The notes under the pieces were generated by a model. It saw nothing but the letters and a program-made list of their open reading frames with translations, was not told where the DNA came from and searched no databases. From positions 1,273,501-1,337,500 of the forward strand of contig BDSL01000009.1 in the NCBI GenBank assembly GCA_003116995.1: 64,000 bases of DNA, in the 5' to 3' direction. This DNA comes from Yamagishiella unicocca (Eukaryota; Chlorophyta; Chlorophyceae; Chlamydomonadales; Volvocaceae). The stretch's first letter is position 1, and each line of letters begins with the position of its first letter. Both the position numbers and the translations under genes were made by a program. Below, one piece after another: positions 1 through 10,500 of the stretch.

Positions 1-1748
1 GGGGTCGGGAGGTAGCGGCCGGGTTGAACCTTGACCTGTCGGGTGATGAGGGAGTGCGTGTCAAGGGGGCTTGCACTGATTGGCGACGGGGAAGAGCCGC
101 TGGCGCGGGGTAGTATGGGGGCGCAGAGAGACAGGTGATGTTACAGGAGTGGGAGATGTCCCGTCGGCACCTCATGCGGCCGCGCGGATTCGTGCCACAC
201 TAATTCAGACTGGTACGACGGACGAGCGTGGGAGCTTCAGGAACTACATTATTCGTACTTTCAAACGGCACGCGTCCGTTCAAGCAATGCACACAAGAGT
301 AATATTTTAATCAGACGGGATTATTCTCGTGCGTCACACTCTTTTACGCCGATGTCGCATAAGGGCAGCTTGACGCGAGGTGTACATGCATTTGCCAACG
401 TACGGCTCCATTTAGTTTCTATCTATTAATTAATAGACGTCGCGGGATGCAAATCGTGAGAGAACTGGCTGGGTCTTGGCAGCCTAGGGACGACGCCGCA
501 CAAACCTGTAGATAGATAACCGACCTTCGCAAATAACGAACTCCCAACAACGCGGTAGGTGGCGGCTCGTACCCCAAAATGCTGCTCGCAGTAAGCGCTG
601 TCCAAATCCCTGTCGCATAGGGCCCACACGCCAAGCTTGACATACCTTGACATACACACCCCTTCGGGCCCTTCCCACGGCCCTCAAGTGAAGCCCCTAC
701 CTTCCTGACTCTCCTTGCTCACCCTCACGAAATCGATCTTGAAGTGCGCCGTCATCGCGGATCTGCGATCCAGATCCGCCACCGCACGCCACACCGCCGC
801 GTCTTGCCCCTCCGCGGCCGCCGCCGCTCCTCCCGCGGCGTCTTTGTCCCCGTCCGCCACTACCGCCGCAGCCAGCAGGTGCAGCAGGTAACCGAAGGAC
901 TCGTCCATTATTGCGGAAGACAGACCGCCGTGTACGATGCCCCGGTGGCCGCACACGGCCCCACCCAGCGAATACACGTTGAACACGGTGGGTGACGGCG
1001 GGGTGCTGGTGGCGCCGGGGCCGTCAACGTTTGGTGCGGATACAGCGGAGGTGAGGTCGTGGTTCCGGAGCCTGCTGGGCGAGATGTCAGGAGCCGCAGA
1101 CAGGTGCGGGTATTTGGGCGCCCACACGACGCGGTTGTCGCGGATAAGGCCCGTGCGCGCCATCGATTTGAACTGCGGTTGTGCGGGCGCGGGCGCCGTA
1201 GGGGAACCGGGGCAAGATGTCCGTGGATGGCCAGCCTCAATGCATGGTGAGACGTGTCAGGGCGAGTAAACGTGAACAGCAGTTGTACATAGCCATAGAG
1301 TCGGCTATGCTCCTTGTGCGTGCGATCGGCTATGCTCCTTGTGCGTGCGATTGAATTTCCACCTCGCAGGACGATGTTGCATGTAGCATGGTGGTCAGGG
1401 CGGCGGCTTGGTTTAGCGTTCCCAAGAGAGGTGCGTCAATGACGCGAAAGTCGTGAGGAAGACACGTGCGTGCGTGCGGGTAAGGGATGCGATGGCCGTG
1501 ACTGCCTCGTTCCCAACCCGCCGGCCGGAGGTACCCCTCACCAGATGATCATCAGGCAGCAGACCACCACGTGTGATGAGTCCTTTGCGGTCCAGCACCA
1601 GCGCGTTCCCATCCTGCCGCTCAAGCTCCCGCAACCAGGCAACGCAGGCGAGTTGAGACCCCGGCCGTGTGGCGCATAGCTGCCGAGCCCCTGTTCCGTT
1701 GATCAGAGATTTAGGGAGCATTGATGGCAGCGATTGAATTGCGGCCAT
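1..1748 (-). CDS. Hotdog-fold acyl-CoA thioesterase (THEM4/PaaI-like), 3' end beyond the window
   Basis: Probable thioesterase of the 4HBT superfamily, which hydrolyses acyl-CoA type thioesters. The diagnostic exon is 1172-701. It reads CGHRGIVHGGLSSAIMDESF followed by a helix and, after an Ala/Asp insert, MTAHFKIDFVR. The HGG...DE pattern is the active-site helix of the family. Upstream, an exon 1748-1542 (69 aa, ending PDDHL before GTGAGG) joins in phase to an acceptor at 1173/1172; its first residues (MAAIQSLPSMLPKSL) could be an organelle presequence. An in-frame ATG at 1853 is an alternative start. The exon 2 donor is either 700/699 (GTAGGG, phase 1) or 722/721 (GTGAGC). An acceptor at 36 followed by 35-1 (GST RPLPPD when joined from the first donor) may begin exon 3. 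The rest of the hotdog sheet is outside the window. The family call is fairly firm; exon 1 and exon 3 are tentative. Confidence 0.6.
1302..1351. repeat. 25-bp direct tandem duplication
   Basis: Two identical copies of a 25-bp unit beginning CGGCTATGCTCC lie head to tail at 1302-1326 and 1327-1351. They fall inside the proposed first intron of the thioesterase gene. Confidence 0.9.
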
Positions 1749-3048
1749 GATAACGGACGCAAGTGTCATGTCAGATAACAGAGGGGGCGCCTGGCCTGGG
1801 GCGCCAGGCAATGCAACGGTCGGAAGCTCAACGACCTCCATAGGGGACGTCATCCGTATAATAATTTGTTCCCCTCGATAATGGCAACCTAGGTCTCGAA
1901 ATGCTGCGCAGACCCTCCAAATAACGTCGTCCTGGGCACAACGAGCTTGCGATCAATGCGGGATGCGTCCACGGAAAGTGGCTGAGAATAGCCACTGTGT
2001 TATGAGGAATAACGTCCACTAGTCAAGGGTGTAGGTGCCGCGTGTCTCATCCTGGCTGCATAATGTTTCACGCCTGTGTAGCTGCGTCAACCCATGACGG
2101 TTAGGTAACTACCGTAAATGATACGTCACCGACTACGCAACCCAAATTGCCTTCAATCGAATAAGTTTTGCGGAAATGAGTCGATTGCGATTGTTTCATT
2201 GCATCCGTGTCAAAACAAAACGTCGTGCCATCAATGAATAACGTCCCTTCGATTCGGCCTATGGTGTCTTCCTCCCCGGCCAGAAGCCAATTATAAACAA
2301 CATATGCGCTATTATGCATATCACAACAACGGCGACGACGTGGAGCTTTCAAACTACTGCTGCCGCTTCTTGGATGGTAAGACAGTGATGGCCGTTGCCA
2401 GCTGCTGTCGAGCATGTCCGCCATTGCACCTAGTTGACATATGTGCTACAGGAACATACGGTGGAACATAGCATGTTTGGGGCAACGCCTGCTGATAATT
2501 GCCTCTAGAACGGCTTCAGTGCGTGATATCGTGCGTTGCGGACAGGAATACAGCATGTGCAAGTACTTACACCCATACGGGCCGAGGGAAGCAGATCATG
2601 TCGTTGTACAAAGGAACTCTCGCGATTCGCATATACACCGATGAACGCCGCCCCGGGCCAGATCAATCCGTCAAAACACAAGCAAGCACGCAAATGCTGC
2701 GTGTACGAGTGGGGACGCCCAAGGCTAAAACGTCAAAAACGCTTTGGGCAATCAGGAATCAGTGCCTTTCGCACGTTGAAGTATCACTGCATAATACGCC
2801 AATCCGTGAGTTACGGCGCATGGCCAAGGGTGCATTTGCCTGGGGTTGCTGGTGTCTCCTGCCTCAACACCCCGACCCTTCAGGATGTCCGCGCCCATAC
2901 AAGTATGCCCCAGGATCTCGGCTCTAAACACGCCACCGCCATTGGCCATAAACTCCTCCACTGCTGCGAGGGCCGTTTCTGTCCCAAGAAGCTTAACCCG
3001 CACTCAGCACCCGTACACAGGCATATCAGTTACCAAACGAGGAAACTC
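1749..3048. other. Spacer between thioesterase and Rieske genes
   Basis: AT-richer spacer of about 1.3 kb that should hold the Rieske 3' UTR on the minus strand. A 107-codon minus-strand open frame at 2424-2101 is the only coherent-looking ORF. Its last 60 codons lack the Ala/Gly/Arg shadow-frame bias, but no domain is recognisable and codon use differs from the neighbouring genes, so it is noted and not called. Confidence 0.4.
2567..2571 (-). terminator. Poly(A) signal TGTAA of the Rieske gene
   Basis: TGTAA on the minus strand, 478 nt downstream of the Rieske stop codon. TGTAA is the usual volvocine polyadenylation signal and the implied 3' UTR length is ordinary for this group. Confidence 0.55.
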
Positions 3049-4462
3049 TTACACGAGGACCTCGATCTCGCCCGCGGTGCTGACGCGCACTTCGAAGGTC
3101 GGCAGCGGCTTCTGCGCCGGGCCCTTGCCGACCAGCGGCAGGTTGGGCAGCTGCGGATAGGGAGGGAGGAAGGAAGGCGGAGAAAGGCCCGGCGCAACGA
3201 GTAACGTCCGAGTGGCTTTCACGGTCGCCATGTCAATGCTGAATGCCCTAGCAAGTAGCAACAATGGTGCGGTGCCGCTCTGTGCGAGTTGTTGCACACC
3301 CAAGCCCAGCAACGCGGTCCGGTGCCAACGCAGGAGCGCAGATAGCAACCAAGGTTCCCCAAATGCTATGCTCATTGACATTGTGAGTGCCCGATCATGT
3401 GAACGCCGTGTGATCCTCGTCTGAAGCCACATATGCTACGAGCTGACAACGGGTTGCACCTATTTTGCATCCCCGACGATCTTCTGCCTCCCTCACCTTA
3501 GGGCACCACTCGCCCTTGACGGCGCCAGTCGCCAGGTCAAAGTAGGTGCCGTGGGCGGGACACACGACGCACTTGTCCTTGATCTCCGCCTACATGGGAA
3601 GACAGGTCGGGGGGGGGGTCCACACTGTGGTTGCAGGACACGGGATGCAGAGCGAGGACAGGCCGCGTTATAGACCATTTCGAACGCCTCACGCAGCAAT
3701 GTGGCGAGTCGTGTGAAAATGGATACGTGGCAAAGAAAGGCGCTGAACGTGCAGGAGCGCGCAGGATAGCCTACCATCTGTAGGTGGGGCGTGCGTGAAC
3801 AGGATAATGAGCGTCCGAGACACATGTATTGATTGTAGACATCCTAGCTAAAGCAATAACTTCAAGATCCATTTCACTCACCTGGAACATAGCGGTCTTG
3901 CCTACAAGGGGCAGGCCCAGGTGGCTGCACTTGTTGGAGACAGCGCGAACCGTCCCCTCCAGCTCGACCAGGAGCACCTATAAGTCATGCGATCCAGGTC
4001 ACTGGCTGCAGGCTTACTATTGGACACGCACTGTAAGCTATGGCCGCAAGCGTCGTCGGCCCCGCTTCATAGGACGATCAGCAGCACGATCTCTAAACGA
4101 CAGGATGCGAATGAAAGCAAAGGTGACAAAGGATCAGCCCGGCCACAATAGAAAAAACCGACGTTGAGAATTTGTTGTCGCATTTCGCAGCCCGACCAAA
4201 CCCATCCAAGGATTTCAACAAAGCGACAGATAAATTGATGTCATCAATCACACGTGCCCGGCGTTCGCCCACAGACAAAAAGATACGGCGCGCATCAACT
4301 TGCCTTCTGGCCGCTGACCTCGACGACCTGCTTTCCGCCACTAGACTTCAAACCAGCAGTGCTTCCAACCTTGGTCCAGGCGGCCGCTTGGACACGCACG
4401 GCGCGGCGGGATACCGCGCTGCGGGCGATGCCCGAGTTACGGGTGCACAGAGCGCTGGACAT
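3049..4462 (-). CDS. Plastid-type Rieske [2Fe-2S] domain protein, 149 aa, 4 exons
   Basis: Complete gene; exons 4462-4304, 3977-3882, 3589-3497 and 3150-3049 are all phase 0 and total 450 nt including TAA. The N-terminus (MSSALCTRNSGIARSAVSRR, then AVRVQAAA) is a typical algal chloroplast transit peptide with a VQA-like cleavage site, leaving a mature protein near 120 aa. Both Rieske ligand boxes are present: CSHLGLPLVG (C-x-H) in exon 2 and CVVCPAHGTYFDL (C-x2-H) in exon 3, so a cluster should bind. The C-terminus PLPTFEVRVSTAGEIEVLV closes a Rieske beta fold with no membrane helix. It is most like small plastid Rieske ferredoxin-like proteins; kinship to PSB33/TEF5 is possible but unproven. 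Intron 1 has a GC donor (AAG|GCAAGT at 4303/4302); the others are GT-AG. Confidence 0.88.
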
Positions 4463-7400
4463 TTTGAAATATGCTTATGAAGTCAACGCAGGTTGGGACA
4501 AAAAGCAGCGTGAGTCTGCAATGCGAAATTGGCCCATGTTTGTTCTCGGCCAATCGGATTTCAGTACGGCAGCAATGCTGCCAGCCGGAGCATAAGATGA
4601 CATACGTAGGCATCCCGAGGCACCAAGACGGGAGCATCCATCTCAGATTGGTGGAACTTGGTCAGGGAGCGGCGGAGCACTGTCGACTTCATTGATCAGT
4701 GTGGTACAGCCAGGGCGGCCAGCAGTTGCGTTAGGGGGCCAGGTTTCCGTCAGAAGCGACCCGCAGATGGACCCAGCGACTCCAGCACAAAGGACAGTAC
4801 CCATGGCTTGTAAAACTGCATGCAAAGGCCCTGCAGTGCTGCACAGTGATGTGCCAGCCGTACCTGGCTGGCATTCTTCCGCCCACGGGCGACTGGGTAT
4901 CCCGCCCAGACGCGCCAAGCCGGTGAGCCAGACCTTCCAATCCCAGAGACATCACTAAAGCATAAGTCTACGGCGGAAGTGGGATTCATGCTCCTAGGCT
5001 TGCTGGCCACTGCTCCCTCCTGCCACCTCCCATAGTGCAGCCTTATGACGCTGAGGGATACTCGGAACAGAGGTACAGTGAAACAGTGAGTGAAACCTTG
5101 GAAGACAGGTCGCGTGACTCCTTGGCAGGGCTGCTGCTGCAACCTGCTGGTGACTCATGCTGACACTCGTTCCCTGGGGCGATAACCTGGCGAAAAAGCC
5201 CATGCTGCTGCAGCGGGCGAGGGAGCCCCGACTCGGGCCTTAAACAGGCAGCACGAAGCGTTAGGACGATTATGCCAGACTGAGCCAGGCGGAGGAAGAT
5301 TCGCTTTGGGCTGATCGGCCCCTCACTCAACTGAGTACAGTAGGCAGGCACTCGGAGCTGCACGCAGTGCAATGCTAGTAGTGGTAACTGTTACTATGCT
5401 ATTAAGCCCCACCTCCAGCACGGGCCATTCATGGCCAGCTGCTGTCACGTGCATATGACGGTAGGACCACCCCGCCTGAAGGTGTCAAAGGACGGCCGAA
5501 TAGCATTCTCCCAGACAGCCGTCCAGTAGCATCAAGCCACGGCGGCCCAGTCCAGGCTTGGCCACCCGGCCCCGGCCGCCCGGTCTTAAGTACATCGCAG
5601 AGTAGTACCTACATCGCCCGGCAGTCTTACCAACTAGCAGCTGTGCCAGACGCGGGGAGCATCGGATAAGAGGCTGGTGTGCGTGGCCTTGCAGCATGCG
5701 CCAGGTCACCGTATCGCAAGGCCGACTGTAGTCGTGCTGTTGCCACGCCCGCCCCGCGCGAGTTGCCCACAAGAAACGCGTGTAGCTGGAAACGCGCCAG
5801 CTAGGGCACCGACTGCTCGGTGACGGCAACGGTATTTCAGGAGCGGATCTCCGACACACTCCGACGCACCGTACCGGCAGATCGACTCCGCGAATGGTTG
5901 CCGCAGTATGCGACTCTCTTCAGTGGCCAAACTTGTCCCGGAGACACGAGGCCCATGAAGTTGTGACCTGGGTGGCGGAGTTAGGGCAAACCGGTCCTGG
6001 AGTGCGACACTGCGGCCACTGCGGCTGGGGATGCTGCGAGGCATGACAGAAGAAAGAGCGGATAGCCGACCCCTCCTGACATCGCTTCCCTTTGCCGCCA
6101 GAAGACGAGGGCCAGCTGGCGGTGCTGACGGGCTGCAGGTTCCACGTCAGCACACAGCAGCGCGCAGAAGGGCATACGGTACCAATACGACGGTGATACC
6201 GCGTGTTGTTCGGTGCGCTGACTGGTGTGCCCATGTGAATTCAAGTGTCCATGTTGACTCCAAAATATCAGGTCCGCCATACTTCATTACAAGTTGGCTA
6301 CAATTGATGCATGTACGACACAATGGGCTGTGCCTAGTCTACCGTATATGGTGCGACGGCGACTGGTACGATGGCGACTGCCAGGGACTGCCGGTGCACA
6401 CACGCTGCATATGGTGATATCACTGGGATGCGAAAACTCTAGTCGATTAGGTAACATCAAGCCCGCTCAATAGCCTTGGTTCACGTCATCAAGATTATGT
6501 GCATTAGTTGCGATGCCAACGTGCATCAACACAAAAGCTCACTCATGTTTGTAGGTCAACCCACCAGGAAAGGGTCACGAACCAGCCCCCATGCACAAGA
6601 CATCATCTGTCTCGATGCATGCCCACACGTGGCCCCTATTTCAGGAGTCATACGTTTTCACGGGGATGATTGGGTACGTCAGGACCCCACTGCGACCAAC
6701 TGAAGTTTCGACAAGCACTGACACGATAAGCAGGTTTTATGCGGTCGCTCACGCGGCCTCACACGAGCAAAGGTTCAACGGCAAAACCAGAGATAGGGCC
6801 CGTCCAGCCACCCGGGCGACTTCCCCACTAAGTTGCTGCAAGCGGACATGATGCTCGCGTACACGCATTCATGGATGCAATCGAGGGTCCGAAAACCCAG
6901 AAAACTGAAAAATAATTGAACACAGCCCATCAGGTGGCACCGCCAGAGCCGCTTAATATGTGCCCGAGCATCATGCCGCTTAGTATGACAACGGAGCCTC
7001 CACCCGTTGGATTCGCTGGCGCCAACCACCCGACCAAGATCAAAGCTCATGATCTGACTCCGTGCCGGGTAAGGCTGGTCCCGCGCGCCTAGCATTCGGT
7101 CGCTCATGGCAGCAGCCGCGGCACCTCTACTCCCGGCAGTGGCACCTCGCCGATTAGTGCCCCACACGGTCTACCCCACAAGCCCAACGACAAGCAGGAG
7201 GCGGGGGCACCTCCTCGCCTCCGGGTAAAGCCCTCCATGAAGAACACAAGGTCGCCCCGTTGGGGATGTCCATGGTGTCGCAACTCCTGATAAACTATGC
7301 GCCAAAGGCGATGCCTGCGAACACTGCTCCAGCAGCAGACGTCCAGCCCGTGGCGAGCGCAGCACAACATTGCGCTACAGGCCTGACAATTCAGCTAAGC

Positions 7401-7555
7401 AACGCAAGCTCAAGATCAGTCGATTTAAAATTTTATGTCAATATCCCGACTTGCCGACGAACGTACGTTTATCAACGTTAGGAAGCGGCCCATGGGGTGG
7501 CCGCACGGGGCGCAGCAAAGCTATACCCGGGACGCCTACAAGGCGAGCAGGATCC
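4463..7555. other. Gene-free stretch, 3' flank of the RND gene and 5' flank of the Rieske gene
   Basis: About 3.1 kb with only short overlapping frames on both strands, none with a recognisable motif or linked splice sites. The RND gene ends at 7556 and no TGTAA is seen on the minus strand until 6287-6291. Either its 3' UTR is about 1.27 kb or it uses a variant signal. The rest should contain the Rieske promoter. Confidence 0.5.
6287..6291 (-). terminator. First TGTAA downstream of the RND transporter gene
   Basis: Minus-strand TGTAA 1.27 kb past the TGA at 7556. The distance is long, so it may not be the signal used. Confidence 0.25.
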
Positions 7556-10500
7556 TCACATCGGTTGTACGAACGTGGGGCTGTCTATGCCGCTTCTGTA
7601 CGACGGCGGCCCGATCCAGCTCATGAGCACGGGCAGGAAAACGACGCCGTGCCAGATGGATAGGAGCACGAGTACGGCAAACATCTGGAAGATTGTCGTG
7701 AAGATGTAGTGCTCGGCGGTGGCCATGGGCAGTACGGCAAGGAAGGTGGTGACGGCGCCGTTCCAGACGGCGCCGCCGATCTCGATGAGGGCCTTATGCG
7801 CGCGCTCCTGCCGCGTGCCTGCGGTGGGGCAGCCGAGTGGGATGGACCGGCGTCGTGTGCGGAAGGAGCGAGGAGGGGGAAAACACACTTCCCGCAGGCA
7901 GACAGGACTGTTCGTACCGGCAGCGCAGCTCAACGCCTTAAGCGCTATGGTGCTGGTGGCCATGGTGGCCATGGTGGCTCGCAACCGCCGGTGCACAATG
8001 GGTGAAGATACACATGGGTGAAGATACAGACCAATCAAGTAGGCGCCGACCCCAGGGTACCGACCCTCCAGGTTGCATGGACGGTTATACTGCAGCGGCG
8101 GACACCCGGTACACCCGGTACACCCGGTACACCCGGTACACCCGGTACACACCCGTGGACACCAAGAAGGCTCTCATCACGTGTGCCGAGTAGTCGACGG
8201 CGATGCCGACCGCCAGGACCAGCACGATGCAAGTCACTGAGTTGAACTGGAGACCTGCGTAGTACATGAATCCTGCAGGGCGGGGATGGGAGAGCGGCGC
8301 GAGAAAGAAAATTATGAGAATAATTTGTTACGAGTTAAAGGCTCAAAAGTACGGCTCGCGTTCCTCATGTCGGGCGACAAATGCCGCAGAGGTGAGCACC
8401 TCGCTGCTGGCTCACACGATCAACCACCATACCGCTTGACCCACATCGGCAGACAGCGCCGACGCGAATGTGCAGCCGGCGCCCGCGGTCCACACCCCCT
8501 CTGCGTGTCGTCTCTCGGCGCCCCACTCACCGAACACGCCGACGTCGCACAGCACCACCATCAGTCCCACCATCAGGCTGGCAACAATGTCCGCCAGCAA
8601 GATAAGGGTCACCAGGAACACCGCCGCGGCGGCTATGACGACGTTGGTGATGGTGGAGGTGGTGATGGTGCGGAAGCCGTCCCAGAAGGTGTACGACTGC
8701 GAGCACGTGGAGTGCGGGCGGGGTTTGTCAAAAGCGGGTCAAGGAGCGGCTGCCGGCAAGCGTGTGCGTTTGCGGCAGCAAGGCGCGTCACCTCGGCTGT
8801 GCTGGGTGGACAAGTGGGCAAGAGGCAATAGCTGTGTTCTGGCGAGTGAGCGGAGCAAATAGCCTTGGGCGGGTTATCAGCCCACGTCCCGCGGGACCCA
8901 AGCGCTGTTGCGTGATGGACGCAGCAAGGTGCCTGGGTAAGCAAGGCGCATTAAACTAAACCCATGCCGCAGCGTGAACCCCGGACCCTCTGGGCCGCAG
9001 CGCACACGCGCTTGCGCGGGCGAGACCAGACAGCTAGCTGCTACTCAGGCAGAGCCTAGCGACATGTGGGCGAGGGAGCAGCGCGGGAGAGTTTACCACA
9101 GGCGGTACGACATGCAGGCGGGCGCGGTGTGGACATCAGCGCGCCCTGGCCTACTCGCATGCAGTGCCCCATCACTTGACGAGGCCGCGCTTGCAAATGC
9201 GCCGCGCTGATACAGCCCCGCCGTGCAAAGAAAGGGCCACTTACGAAGCCGAAGGCGATGGCGTTGAGGCCGGGCGCCGCGGCCTCCACCGTGGCGCGGG
9301 TCGAGTCCACGCACTTGACGGCCCAGGAGCCGTCGCGCACGTCCTCCGTCAGGGCGTCGATGCGCGAGCCAACGATGCGGCCGGTGGTGGGGTCGATCAG
9401 CACGTTGTCCGCAAATGACCGGCCTTCGGACCGCAGCCACACCTGGTAGATACGTAACACGGGGTCGGGACGAGAGTGAGAGAATTAAGGTGGTCGCTTA
9501 GGTGACTGCTGTCCGCTGTTTACTGGGTTCTTCTCGCCAGGAACGAAGGTAGGGCCCTTCGGTTAACACGATGGGAGGTGCCAGTCGTAACCTCTTAATA
9601 CCTGCTCGGTCTATGCCAGCCTCGACAAGCAACCTGACAAAGGCAACGTTGCGTCTACGCCGGCCGCACCTGCAGCCAGCTGTTGAAGGCGGTCTCGTTG
9701 GGAGCGCGGCCGTTGATGAGTTGGTCGCTGTACGGGCTGCCGGCACCGTTGAGCCACGCCTGGTACCTGACGTACCAACTGCTCACCGCCGGCACGTCGG
9801 CGATGTATTTGTCATTCCTACACCGCAACAAATAACAAAAACAATTCTCTCGCTGAGCAGGCGCAGACACATTAGGATGATTGAAACACGTCACGCGAAA
9901 CCACAGCTAATCCACCAGCCACCAGCCTGCCAAACACCAACGAACTACCTGCCCACGCCTGTCCGCGACAACGACTTACTTGAGGCCGTCGGATAGCGCC
10001 TGCAGCTGGTCCTGGTAGTAAAAGTAATCGCGGCCGTCCACGGTCTCCCGCGTGTATGCCGCCACCGGCACTTTCTCGCCGCCGAAGTAGCGATCCTCCA
10101 CTTGGAAGGCCTCGTGCAGCCAGTTGCCCTCGGGCACGAACAGATCTGCGGGAGGGAGGGGCAGCGAGGGCGGCAGCCGTGAGGGGGGCGGTTGGCGGGG
10201 TTGCGGAGCAGCAACCTTTCGTGGTGATTGCAATAGATAGGGCCAGGTTGGTGAGGCAGCAGCCGGTGTTTGGTACGCCAGCAGCGCACAGCTCCGTCCT
10301 AGCCTCCCCCCCCCGAGTGCCACCACGTGACCCTACGCCCCTCTTTGCTTACCGCGGAAGTTGAAGTCCTGTCGGCATAGGCAGGGGCGTGATGGGTGTT
10401 GTGGCGCGCGTGTTGGGTAGATCCAAGGAGGAGGGTGAGGGAGAATGGGGATGGGGTGGGTGGGTGGGTTTCTTCGGGTTAGGGGCCGTGTGGGAGCGAC

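Noticed and set aside
2101..2424. 107-codon minus-strand frame in the thioesterase/Rieske spacer
   Set aside because: Plausible amino-acid mix but no recognisable family, no splice links and no codon-use match; left uncalled.
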